Source: Ignavibacteria bacterium UBA2333 (GTDB taxonomy: Bacteria; Bacteroidota; Ignavibacteria; Kapaibacteriales; Kapaibacteriaceae). From it: a DNA stretch of 5,615 bases. A program made the position numbers and the translations under genes. Numbering within the stretch: the stretch's first letter is position 1; each line of letters starts with the position of its first letter. Below are positions 1 through 5,615 of the stretch, piece by piece. The stretch is taken from the NCBI GenBank assembly GCA_002344895.1, contig DDUR01000041.1:1-5615 (forward strand), in the 5' to 3' direction. The notes under the pieces are model-generated. The model had not been told where the DNA came from. It did no database searches and saw only the letters and a program-made list of their open reading frames with translations.

Positions 1-4
1 ACCT

Positions 5-22
5 GCCCCCTTCGCCCCCTAC
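5..22. repeat. 9-nt tandem duplication, GCCCCCTTC / GCCCCCTAC
   Basis: Two adjacent 9-mers differ at one base (T12 versus A21) and lie just left of the palindromic repeat upstream of gene 1. A similar pyrimidine-rich 9-nt tandem repeat precedes the MFS gene at 3494-3511. The function is unknown and the stretch may be chance low complexity. The window starts only four bases earlier, so its context cannot be seen. Confidence 0.4.
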
Positions 23-29
23 CAATCCA

Positions 30-57
30 ATTCTCCGGGAGAATCCTCCCGGAGAAT
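30..57. repeat. 28-bp perfect palindromic repeat, copy 1
   Basis: Arms ATTCTCCGGGAG (30-41) and CTCCCGGAGAAT (46-57) are perfectly complementary around the loop AATC. Each arm plus the loop edge is also nearly self-complementary (TCTCC-G-GGAGA), so the element is a nested palindrome built from units of about 13 nt. It ends 38 nt before the preferred start of the beta-helix/phosphatase gene. No T-run follows it on either strand, so an intrinsic terminator is unlikely. A cruciform, an operator for a dimeric regulator, an mRNA 5' hairpin or a small mobile palindrome all remain possible. Copy 2 (5487-5514) matches it at 27 of 28 positions in the same plus-strand orientation. Confidence 0.9.
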
Positions 58-95
58 GAACACTTCGTATGTTGCACGTTCATCCGGAGCCGTAC
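58..95 (+). promoter_or_regulatory. Leader of the beta-helix/phosphatase gene with ribosome binding site
   Basis: This is the 38-nt interval between palindrome copy 1 and the preferred ATG at 96. GGAG at 86-89 lies 6 nt before that ATG, a good Shine-Dalgarno spacing, and this decides the start. TATGTTG at 68-74 resembles a Bacteroidota -7 box (TAnnTTTG) in part, and the same heptamer lies upstream of the symporter gene (3474-3480, minus strand). No matching -33 TTTG element is seen, so the promoter reading is weak. The block at 62-73 aligns with the equivalent interval upstream of sanA. Confidence 0.5.
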
Positions 96-2165
96 ATGAA
101 GTATCTGCACATCCTACTCGTCCTTTTCATCGTCTCTGCAGTTGCGCACGCAGGTGATACGATCTATGTAAACGCAATCGCAGAACCAGGTGGAGATGGA
201 CGGTCCTGGAATACGGCATTCCGATATGTTTCCGATGGCATTTCCGTGGCAGCAGCAGGAGACGAACTCTGGATTGCAAGAGGATCATATCCCGTTGACC
301 GTGGTGAGGGGTTCACTCGAGGAGATAGGTCGTCGAAGCTTGTTGTGTCTAAGGCAATTCAGATCTACGGTGGTTTTGCAGGTACGGAATCACATCGTGA
401 ACTCCGCGATTGGTATCGTAAGCCCACGATTATCACGGGTGACTTGTTGCTAAATGATCCAGCCGGAGCACCATCAGATGATCCAGCCTTTAATGATAAC
501 GCACACTGTTTGCTAGAAGTGCGAAATGTCGATAGCTCCTGTGTGATTGATGGCATCATGTTCCGAGGCGCTGTCGGGGCAACTGCCCCAGCTCCATTCG
601 AGGGATGTATTGTTATACGATCTCTGCCTCAGTTCAGGAATTGTACGTTCGAATGGAATGCTGCGCAAGATCAGGGAATCGTGAGATTTGAAGGTGTTGG
701 CCGTGTGAGGTTTGAATTCTGTGTGTTTCGCCAGAATGTCGGAGCGCCTGCATTTGTTGCTAGACGGCTTCCATCAGCGCCGCCAGATTCACTACGAGGT
801 CCGTATATCGGCCAATGTGTCTTTACTGGCAATGTCGCTCCCTATAATGCAGCATTCGATATTGTCACAACTGATACAATTAATATTGTCCATTCAATCG
901 TTGTTGATAACACGGCAGACTCAACAGCAATTGCTACGGTCGGCGGCGGAACGTCGTTCGTTGCTCATTGTACGTTCTTTCGAAACCGTTTTCGGAGAAC
1001 TGATGATACAAATGACGTCGTCCTGCGTGGTGCAACGTTGATTATACAAAGCTCTGTCTTTTGGGACGGTGAAATGATTATTCGTCAAATCGGCCCCGTT
1101 ACGACGAATGATTTTGACACAATTGAATCGACGTCGAATCTAGTAGAAGCTGACTTTGTGTACGGCACGTATACCTTTGATCCAATTTTTGCAGATCCAG
1201 GAAATCCACCCGGGCCTGATGGGTTCTGGAATACCGACGATGATGGGCTGCGTGGTGGACCCGGTTCTGTGATGGTCGATCGTGGACTCGTATCGCACTG
1301 GACAAATCATGCTCGTTGTGATGCAATTGGCAACCCGCGTGTTGTGGGGAATCGCCCTGACCTAGGTGCATATGAAAAGGAACGTGAGGGTCATGAACGG
1401 TATCGTGAGATTATGGATGAACTTCGCGATGGTAAACTTGTACTCCTCTTCCGACATAGTGTAACGGATTGGGGGCAGCGTGATCCAGGTCCAGCTCCCG
1501 AGTGTTTCCCGGGACGGAATCTTAGTACGGATGGACGAGATCTTGCACGACGTAAGGGCGAAGTCATTCGCGCTCAGAATGTCCCAGTGGGTGACGTGTT
1601 TACGAGTCCCGTATGTAGATGTTGGGAGTCGTGGCTAATCGCCTTTGGCCGCTACGATATTAAATCATACTGGGCCAGTGGTGGCGGTCCTACGTCGAAT
1701 GACAGCCGACGTCAGGATCTGTATTCCATTCCGACGAATGGAAATAGGTTTATCAATACGCATGATGCTGTGATTGTTCCCATTCTGGGTGTGACAACAG
1801 CGGAGACTATCGAGGGTGACGGTTACATTCTGCGTCCAAATGGTACCGATTGGGAAATCATTGGGCATTTCGCAGGCGAAACATGGGAACGATATCACGT
1901 TCGATTCCCGAGTGATACAACGTCGTCAACGCAGAGCGCGGACTCACAGTCAGTCTCACTCATTGCAAATCCTAACCCTGCTGATGAATGGATCCGTCTT
2001 GGCGGTCCGTCAAGTGGTACGTTTACGCTCGTTGATATGACTGGTCGAACCGTACGATCCGGCGCAATGTCTGATCGTATCTATGTTGCCGATCTATTGC
2101 GAGGTGTGTACGTGATCAGACACAACGAAAGTGGTGCAGCAGCTAAAATAGTTGTGCAACACTAG
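96..2165 (+). CDS. Secreted beta-helix repeat protein fused to a histidine-phosphatase domain, with T9SS sorting tail
   Basis: The product has 689 residues from the ATG at 96; an in-frame ATG at 69 would add nine residues but lacks a well-spaced ribosome binding site. Residues 1-19 form a signal peptide (MK, hydrophobic core, AHA cleavage before Gly20). Residues about 20-430 look like a right-handed parallel beta-helix: they open with a DTIYVNA strand and a GGDGRSWNTAF segment, contain an IYGGFAGTES element, and close with PDLGAYE near 427. Residues about 445-595 resemble the histidine-phosphatase (phosphoglycerate-mutase-like) superfamily: LLFRHS with R453 and H454, RNLSTDGR, a TSPVCRCWES segment with R508, and INTHD with the second His at 556. 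The family transfers phosphate through a phospho-histidine; the substrate here is unknown. Residues about 620-689 (NPNPADEW, DMTGR, LLRGVYVIR) fit a T9SS type A sorting domain, so the mature protein should be exported through the outer membrane and perhaps anchored on the surface. The domain combination is unusual. Enzyme activity is inferred from the motifs only. Confidence 0.85.
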   Translation: MKYLHILLVLFIVSAVAHAGDTIYVNAIAEPGGDGRSWNTAFRYVSDGISVAAAGDELWIARGSYPVDRGEGFTRGDRSSKLVVSKAIQIYGGFAGTESHRELRDWYRKPTIITGDLLLNDPAGAPSDDPAFNDNAHCLLEVRNVDSSCVIDGIMFRGAVGATAPAPFEGCIVIRSLPQFRNCTFEWNAAQDQGIVRFEGVGRVRFEFCVFRQNVGAPAFVARRLPSAPPDSLRGPYIGQCVFTGNVAPYNAAFDIVTTDTINIVHSIVVDNTADSTAIATVGGGTSFVAHCTFFRNRFRRTDDTNDVVLRGATLIIQSSVFWDGEMIIRQIGPVTTNDFDTIESTSNLVEADFVYGTYTFDPIFADPGNPPGPDGFWNTDDDGLRGGPGSVMVDRGLVSHWTNHARCDAIGNPRVVGNRPDLGAYEKEREGHERYREIMDELRDGKLVLLFRHSVTDWGQRDPGPAPECFPGRNLSTDGRDLARRKGEVIRAQNVPVGDVFTSPVCRCWESWLIAFGRYDIKSYWASGGGPTSNDSRRQDLYSIPTNGNRFINTHDAVIVPILGVTTAETIEGDGYILRPNGTDWEIIGHFAGETWERYHVRFPSDTTSSTQSADSQSVSLIANPNPADEWIRLGGPSSGTFTLVDMTGRTVRSGAMSDRIYVADLLRGVYVIRHNESGAAAKIVVQH

Positions 2166-2172
2166 TGACGTG

Positions 2173-3450
2173 TTAACTCGGTGGTGAGTACGACCGTGCA
2201 GCTTCATCGTCAAAAACACCCTCCCAACGAGCCACGACGACAGTTGCTAGGCAATTGCCAATGAGATTGACACTCGTGCGGGCCATATCCATGAGCTCGT
2301 CAACACCAAAGATCATTCCTACTGCTATCGGTCCATAATGTTGGAGATTTGGCGGTAGGAACGATGATAATGTCGCAAGAAGTATGACGAGAGATGCGCG
2401 TGGAACTGCAGCCACACCTTTCGACGTGATCATCAATGCTAGCATCATTGAGATCTGCTGTGTTAGACCAAAAGTAAATCCTGGTACCGTGCTTGCTACT
2501 GCCTGCATGACAAACACACTTGCCATGCTCAAGTAGAGAGTGGTTCCGTCGAGGTTAAACGAGTAACCAGCAGGCATAACGAATCCTACGATCCGTTTGG
2601 GCACTCCGAATGCTTCCATTCGTTCCATTGCCATTGGAAGGGCACTCTCACTCGAAGTAGTAACGAAAGCAAGTGTAAACGGTTCGCGGATGGCTTTGAT
2701 AAAGGGGCGAAGGGGCACTCGTGCGATAAGCATCACTGCGCCAAGAACGACAACGACGAAGACAATGAGCGCTACATAGAGTGAGCCAATAAGCATTGCC
2801 AGGTTATAGAGTACATCCAGCCCTTGATGAGCAATTGTCGCTGCCATTGCAGCGCCGACACCGATAGGAGCATATAGCATCACAATGTTTGTGAACTTAA
2901 ACATTGTCTGAGCCAAGGCGTCGCACCACTCAACAACAGGCCTTCCTCTCTCTCCCAGAGAGTTTAATGCGATAGCAAAGATCACGGAAAACGTAACTAT
3001 CTGCAGAACATCACCTTTTGCCATTGATTCAATGATGCTCTTCGGGAAAACATGGACAATTGTCTCAATGAGTGTTTTTGGATGATGTTCGGCAATTCCT
3101 TGTAGTGATGTATCGTTACCAACAAGAATGACGCCTTCGCCAGGTTGTACAAGATTTACGACCAGCAGACCGAGAAAGAGTGCTATCGTCGTAACAATCT
3201 CAAAGTAGATAATCGACTTTGCGCCCATACGCCCCAGTTTCTTAACGTCCCCACCACCAGCGATACCTACTACTACGGTGGCGAAGATCAACGGGGCAAT
3301 GATGACCTTGATAAGATTCAAGAAGATGTCACGTAACCACGAAATGCTTGCGCCAAATTCAGGCAAGAAGTGACCAAGGACACCGCCAAGGACGAGTCCA
3401 AGGAGTATCTGCTTCGTTAGTGAAATGTGCCACCAAGGCTTCTGCGTCAT
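2173..3450 (-). CDS. Dicarboxylate/amino acid:cation symporter (DAACS/SDF family, GltP/GltT-like)
   Basis: This 425-residue inner-membrane secondary transporter is of usual length for the family and takes up C4-dicarboxylates or acidic amino acids with H+ or Na+. All family landmarks are present: the N-terminal LTKQILLGLVLG helix, the serine-rich first re-entrant hairpin (TTSSESALP, 264-272), GYSFNLDGTTLY with NLDGT at 299-303 in the unwound TM7, the second hairpin (TSKGVAAVPRAS, from S343), and TM8 (MDMARTSVNLIGN, D388, R391, N395, N399) ending in a RWEGVFD tail. In characterised glutamate transporters the TM8 Asp binds the substrate amino group and the Arg three residues later binds the side-chain carboxylate. 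Both are kept here, which favours glutamate/aspartate over the DctA type; this is inference. The ATG at 3450 is preceded by GGAGG. The gene converges on gene 1 (7 bp between stops) and diverges from the MFS gene. Confidence 0.93.
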   Translation of the reverse strand: MTQKPWWHISLTKQILLGLVLGGVLGHFLPEFGASISWLRDIFLNLIKVIIAPLIFATVVVGIAGGGDVKKLGRMGAKSIIYFEIVTTIALFLGLLVVNLVQPGEGVILVGNDTSLQGIAEHHPKTLIETIVHVFPKSIIESMAKGDVLQIVTFSVIFAIALNSLGERGRPVVEWCDALAQTMFKFTNIVMLYAPIGVGAAMAATIAHQGLDVLYNLAMLIGSLYVALIVFVVVVLGAVMLIARVPLRPFIKAIREPFTLAFVTTSSESALPMAMERMEAFGVPKRIVGFVMPAGYSFNLDGTTLYLSMASVFVMQAVASTVPGFTFGLTQQISMMLALMITSKGVAAVPRASLVILLATLSSFLPPNLQHYGPIAVGMIFGVDELMDMARTSVNLIGNCLATVVVARWEGVFDDEAARSYSPPS

Positions 3451-3454
3451 GAAT

Positions 3455-3459
3455 CCTCC
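3455..3459 (-). promoter_or_regulatory. Shine-Dalgarno site of the symporter gene
   Basis: GGAGG on the minus strand lies four bases before the ATG at 3450. It is the strongest ribosome binding site in the window and fixes the symporter start. The 9-mer GGAGGATTC here also occurs inside the minus strand of palindrome copy 1, most likely because both carry an SD-like core. Confidence 0.7.
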
Positions 3460-3493
3460 ATTCGTTCGGCCGACAACATAGTAATTTCGCCGT

Positions 3494-3511
3494 GCCCCTT
3501 TTGCCCCTTTT
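3494..3511. repeat. Perfect 9-nt tandem repeat GCCCCTTTT x2
   Basis: Two identical 9-mers are adjacent and end one base before the ATG at 3513, exactly where a ribosome binding site would be expected for the MFS gene. If translation instead starts at the GTG at 3492, the repeat is coding and gives a short Pro/Leu/Phe extension. It is similar to the 9-nt duplication at 5-22. The function is unknown. Confidence 0.6.
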
Positions 3512-3512
3512 C

Positions 3513-4733
3513 ATGCAATCACCACTTCGCCTCCCTGAATATCGCGCGTATGCGCAGATCCGCTTCTTCATGTCGATGGGTTGGCATATGCAGGCCATTG
3601 TTGTCCAATGGTACGTATATGAGCTCACGAAGGACCTGTTTATCCTTGGACTTATTGGTCTTGCTGAGGCATTGCCAGCGATAACAGCAGCGTTGCCTAT
3701 GGGCAGTCTTGTTGATCGAATGGAGAAACGGCGAGCAATTACAATTGCTGGTCTCATTATTCTCCTGAGTGCTCTTGGAACAACGACGCTCACGCATCCT
3801 TCACTGTTGGCACTGCTTGGTAAAGATGTCATACTCATCGGTCTGTTCGCATGTATTATCGTGAACGGTTCGGCGCGAAGTATGTATTCGCCTGCAATGT
3901 TCACTACACTCGGCAAGGTAGTTCCTGTTGATATGATTCCGCAAGCTTCTGCACTTGGGAGCACATTGTGGCAAACTGCAATGATTGCAGGGCCGATTGC
4001 TGCGAGTCTTCTCTATGGAATGGCGGGCGTAACAGTTTCGGGTCTCGTCTACGTTGGACTTATGCTCATTTCGCTTACGGGCATCACCATGCTGCCGCGA
4101 ATGGACGCAGTTCGGCATGAAGAGCGAAGGCCTATACGTGAGGAACTGACCGCTGGATTGCGATTTATCTTCTCGAAGAACATCATTCTAGGAGCACTAA
4201 GTCTTGATCTCTTTGCGGTGTTGTTTGGTGGCGTGACGGCATTGCTCCCATACTTTTCAGACGAGATACTTGGTACAGGTGAGTGGGGACTTGGTTTTCT
4301 ACGTTCATCAATGTCAGTTGGAAGTGTAGCAATGATGGCTTATCTCAGTATTCGACCACCAAAAGGTCGTGTTGGGCGAGTACTGTTGTGGGCTGTCGCT
4401 GGTTATGGCGTCAGTATCATAGCGTTTGGTTTCAGTACAAACTTCCTACTCAGTATTGCTCTACTCGGCATGGCAGGAATGTTTGACAGCATCAGTGTTG
4501 TGGTTCGACATACAGTACTTCAGTTGCAAACACCGGAGGAGATGAAGGGGCGGGTAGCAGCAGCGAATACGATGTTTATCACGTCAAGTAACGAGATTGG
4601 CGCATTCGAAAGTGGAGTGGCGGCAAAACTTCTTGGAGCAGTGAATAGCGTCCTCTTTGGCGGCGTAATGACGCTAGTTGTGGTTGCAGTGATTGCATGG
4701 AGGAACAAAGAACTCCGTCGCATGGAGTTGTAA
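3513..4733 (+). CDS. Major facilitator superfamily transporter (EntS/MFS_3-like exporter)
   Basis: The product has 406 residues from the ATG at 3513, typical of a 12-helix MFS protein. The opening (PLRLPEYRAYAQIRFFMSMG, then an MQ..VVQWYVYELT segment) is the usual start of the EntS-like MFS_3 group, in which a short basic stretch leads into TM1. MFS motif A between TM2 and TM3 is visible as GSLVDRMEKRR (from G64). Hydrophobic helices alternate with short loops to the end. A central cytoplasmic loop (MDAVRHEERRPIREELTAGLRFIF) separates the two halves, and the LQLQTPEEMKGRVAAANTMF segment late in the protein is characteristic of the group. Members export siderophores, macrolides or other small molecules by proton antiport; the substrate here cannot be told. 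A GTG at 3492 would add seven residues. Neither start has a Shine-Dalgarno sequence. The stop lies 55 bp from the convergent sanA stop. Confidence 0.88.
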   Translation: MQSPLRLPEYRAYAQIRFFMSMGWHMQAIVVQWYVYELTKDLFILGLIGLAEALPAITAALPMGSLVDRMEKRRAITIAGLIILLSALGTTTLTHPSLLALLGKDVILIGLFACIIVNGSARSMYSPAMFTTLGKVVPVDMIPQASALGSTLWQTAMIAGPIAASLLYGMAGVTVSGLVYVGLMLISLTGITMLPRMDAVRHEERRPIREELTAGLRFIFSKNIILGALSLDLFAVLFGGVTALLPYFSDEILGTGEWGLGFLRSSMSVGSVAMMAYLSIRPPKGRVGRVLLWAVAGYGVSIIAFGFSTNFLLSIALLGMAGMFDSISVVVRHTVLQLQTPEEMKGRVAAANTMFITSSNEIGAFESGVAAKLLGAVNSVLFGGVMTLVVVAVIAWRNKELRRMEL

Positions 4734-4788
4734 ATCGAACCATCACATCACAAACGAGCGTGACGTGAAAGGTCGATACTCAATACGG
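4734..4788. other. Convergent intergenic gap, no clear terminator
   Basis: These 55 bp separate the stops of the MFS and sanA genes. An imperfect inverted pair (ATCGAACC at 4734-4741 and GGTCGAT at 4771-4777) has a loop of about 29 nt and no T-run, so it is not a convincing terminator. Nothing else is seen. Confidence 0.4.
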
Positions 4789-5448
4789 TTATCGTGCAAA
4801 CCGAGGCTCAGTTGGTAGCACGTAGACGTCGAGAACGGCAGCGAGGCGAGCGAAGTACTCGCGTATACGTGTTTTCAGGCCGGTAGACGTCGAAACATCC
4901 CTTGCATTAAAGCCAATAGCATCGATACCAATATTATTTGCGATAAAGATTGCTCGCTCATTATGAAACTGCTGTGATACGACAATAACGGAAGAGCGTC
5001 CGAAGAGCGTTGAACAGCGCACCATCGAATCGAATGTTCGAAAGCCTGCATAATCGCGTACGATAATTGAATCTGGAATGCCGCGGCGAACGAGCTCGTC
5101 TCTCATGTCGGTTGGCTCATCGTATTCCTTGACTGAGTTGTCGCCGCTGACGATGATCTCTGAAACCTTACCTGATCGGAAAAGCTGTTCGGCAGCATCC
5201 ATTCGAAACGTAAAGTAAAGGTTAGGTCGACCTCCAACAGTACGCGACGTGCCAAGAACGAGTGCTGTCTGACGCTTGGGCACCTCATGTACGGACGAGA
5301 ACACGCGTGCGTGTGCTGCCTGTTTCACCACATAGTCAGATCCAAACAACGTGATAAGAGCAACGGTGAATGCGGCAAGGGTCAAACGCACCCAGCGTTG
5401 TTGGACCCATTTGAGGGACGATCGGAGGTGGTTGTTTGATGTGGACAT
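4789..5448 (-). CDS. sanA: SanA-like DUF218 (ElyC/SanA/YdcF family) envelope protein
   Basis: The product has 219 residues from the ATG at 5448. It has a basic N-terminus, one membrane helix (about residues 19-37) and a DUF218 domain that should face the periplasm. Motifs match E. coli SanA as I recall it: ALVLGTSR (62-69), a LYFTFRMDAA segment, SGKV then SGDN (101-104), a YDEP segment (109-112), DYAGFRTFDS (132-141), SQQFHNERA (158-166), a RIREYFAR segment, and an EPRF ending. SanA in enterobacteria affects the envelope permeability barrier and vancomycin sensitivity; its biochemical activity is unsettled, and members of the wider family act in cell-wall or lipid-carrier metabolism. A GTG at 5475 would add nine residues. 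No Shine-Dalgarno sequence precedes the ATG. Palindrome copy 2 lies 38 nt upstream of it. The gene is transcribed towards the MFS gene and seems to stand alone. Confidence 0.88.
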   Translation of the reverse strand: MSTSNNHLRSSLKWVQQRWVRLTLAAFTVALITLFGSDYVVKQAAHARVFSSVHEVPKRQTALVLGTSRTVGGRPNLYFTFRMDAAEQLFRSGKVSEIIVSGDNSVKEYDEPTDMRDELVRRGIPDSIIVRDYAGFRTFDSMVRCSTLFGRSSVIVVSQQFHNERAIFIANNIGIDAIGFNARDVSTSTGLKTRIREYFARLAAVLDVYVLPTEPRFAR

Positions 5449-5486
5449 TGTGCGAAGGTAGGGATGGGAGAGCACGCGACGTAGGA
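5449..5486 (-). promoter_or_regulatory. Leader of sanA
   Basis: This 38-nt interval lies between palindrome copy 2 and the ATG at 5448, the same length as the interval upstream of gene 1. Read on the minus strand, ACGTCGCGTGCT (5482-5471) aligns without gaps to ACTTCGTATGTT (62-73) at the same offset, with 8 of 12 identities and three of the four differences being transitions. No purine-rich ribosome binding site is seen. The in-frame GTG at 5475 falls inside the aligned block, as the ATG at 69 does in gene 1. Confidence 0.4.
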
Positions 5487-5527
5487 ATTCTCCGGGAGAG
5501 TCCTCCCGGAGAATTTTCCCGGAGAAT
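5486..5527. repeat. Palindromic repeat, copy 2, with an extra half unit
   Basis: The core at 5487-5514 has arms ATTCTCCGGGAG and CTCCCGGAGAAT with loop AGTC; one further A-T pair extends the stem to 5486-5515. It differs from copy 1 by one loop base. A third unit, TTCCCGGAGAAT (5516-5527), follows directly, so this locus holds one and a half palindromes. It lies upstream of sanA, 38 nt from its preferred ATG. TTTT at 5514-5517 is too short for a convincing terminator on the plus strand. Confidence 0.9.
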
Positions 5528-5591
5528 CAATCCAGTATCAGTCCTGACGAGTCGCTACAGAAGAATGGGATGCACGGAAGTAAAAAGGAAC
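5528..5591. other. Spacer between palindrome copies 2 and 3
   Basis: These 64 bp probably belong to a divergent promoter region between sanA and a gene beyond the window. A tiny inverted repeat, TCAG-TC-CTGA (5538-5547), and an A-run (5582-5586) are the only visible features. No open frame or RNA gene is recognised. Confidence 0.35.
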
Positions 5592-5615
5592 TCTCCCGGA
5601 GAATCCTCCCGGAGA
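5592..5615. repeat. Palindromic repeat, copy 3, cut by the window edge
   Basis: The 24 visible bases match copy 1 (32-55) with a single change, G37 to C5597. The change turns the left arm into the same strand sense as the right arm, so two CTCCCGGAG units read as direct repeats. Because each unit is nearly self-complementary, the hairpin is kept with one central C-C mismatch. If the match continues, the element would end two bases past the window. Confidence 0.85.

Larger units (their letters stand above)
3451..3512. promoter_or_regulatory. Divergent intergenic region between the symporter and MFS genes
   Basis: These 62 bp must hold the promoters for two divergent genes. TATGTTG on the minus strand (3480-3474), 30 nt upstream of the symporter ATG, is a candidate -7-like box, with no clear -33 element. 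On the plus side a 9-nt tandem repeat abuts the MFS start and no Shine-Dalgarno sequence is visible. The palindromic element found at the window ends is absent here. Promoters are not resolved by eye. Confidence 0.4.

Noticed and set aside
30..57. Intrinsic terminator of an upstream or downstream gene
   Set aside because: The stem is strong, but no T-run follows on either strand and the position just before a gene start fits better with a start-linked element.
2165..2172. Octamer GTGACGTG at the gene 1/symporter junction and again at 4760-4767 in the MFS/sanA gap
   Set aside because: Both lie at convergent gene ends, but the octamer has no hairpin or T-run and two occurrences of an 8-mer in this length are not compelling.
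2701..2717. Minus-strand TGCCCCTTCGCCCCTTT, similar to the 9-nt tandem repeats at 5-22 and 3494-3511
   Set aside because: It lies inside the symporter gene and encodes the ordinary VPLRPF segment; its period is 8, not 9.
3359..3964. A 201-codon open frame on the minus strand across the symporter/MFS divergent region
   Set aside because: It overlaps the N-terminal parts of two well-recognised genes in other frames, lacks a recognisable domain, and is rich in Arg, Ser and Thr as shadow frames often are.
5544..5550. CTGACGA followed by G, resembling the hammerhead ribozyme core CUGANGA
   Set aside because: No stem II of useful length and no GAAA segment with a cleavage-site stem follow; a seven-base match alone is expected by chance.
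5486..5615. CRISPR array
   Set aside because: Only two repeat sets are close together, the repeats contain tandem palindromic units of variable number, and there is no series of regular spacers or cas gene.

Overview
The window suggests a member of the Bacteroidota/Chlorobi group of bacteria, possibly Candidatus Kapaibacteriota. The main clue is the first gene, which has a signal peptide at the N-terminus and a type IX secretion (T9SS) sorting domain at the C-terminus; T9SS is restricted to this part of the tree. Base composition is close to balanced. The phylum is an inference; no rRNA or tRNA gene is present to confirm it.

Layout: four complete protein genes alternate strand (+, -, +, -), so none shares an operon with another here. 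(1) Positions 96-2165 (+) encode a secreted three-part protein: a right-handed beta-helix repeat region, a histidine-phosphatase domain and a T9SS tail. (2) Positions 2173-3450 (-) encode a GltP/GltT-like dicarboxylate/amino acid:cation symporter, convergent with gene 1 with only 7 bp between stop codons. (3) Positions 3513-4733 (+) encode a 12-TM-type MFS exporter of the EntS/MFS_3 class, divergent from the symporter across 62 bp. (4) Positions 4789-5448 (-) encode a SanA-like DUF218 envelope protein, convergent with the MFS gene. No stretch above 300 bases lacks a gene. All four products act at or beyond the inner membrane, but nothing in the sequence ties them into one pathway.

The most unusual signal is non-coding. 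A GC-rich 28-bp palindrome (12-bp arms ATTCTCCGGGAG / CTCCCGGAGAAT, 4-nt loop) occurs upstream of gene 1 and upstream of sanA. A third copy is cut by the right edge of the window. In both complete cases the palindrome ends exactly 38 nt before the preferred ATG, and exactly 11 nt before an in-frame upstream ATG/GTG. A weakly conserved block (ACKTCGYRTGYT) follows each at the same offset. The gene pair in the middle of the window lacks the element. This looks like a recurrent start-proximal element (operator, promoter part or mobile palindrome) rather than a random intergenic repeat, but it rests on two full examples.
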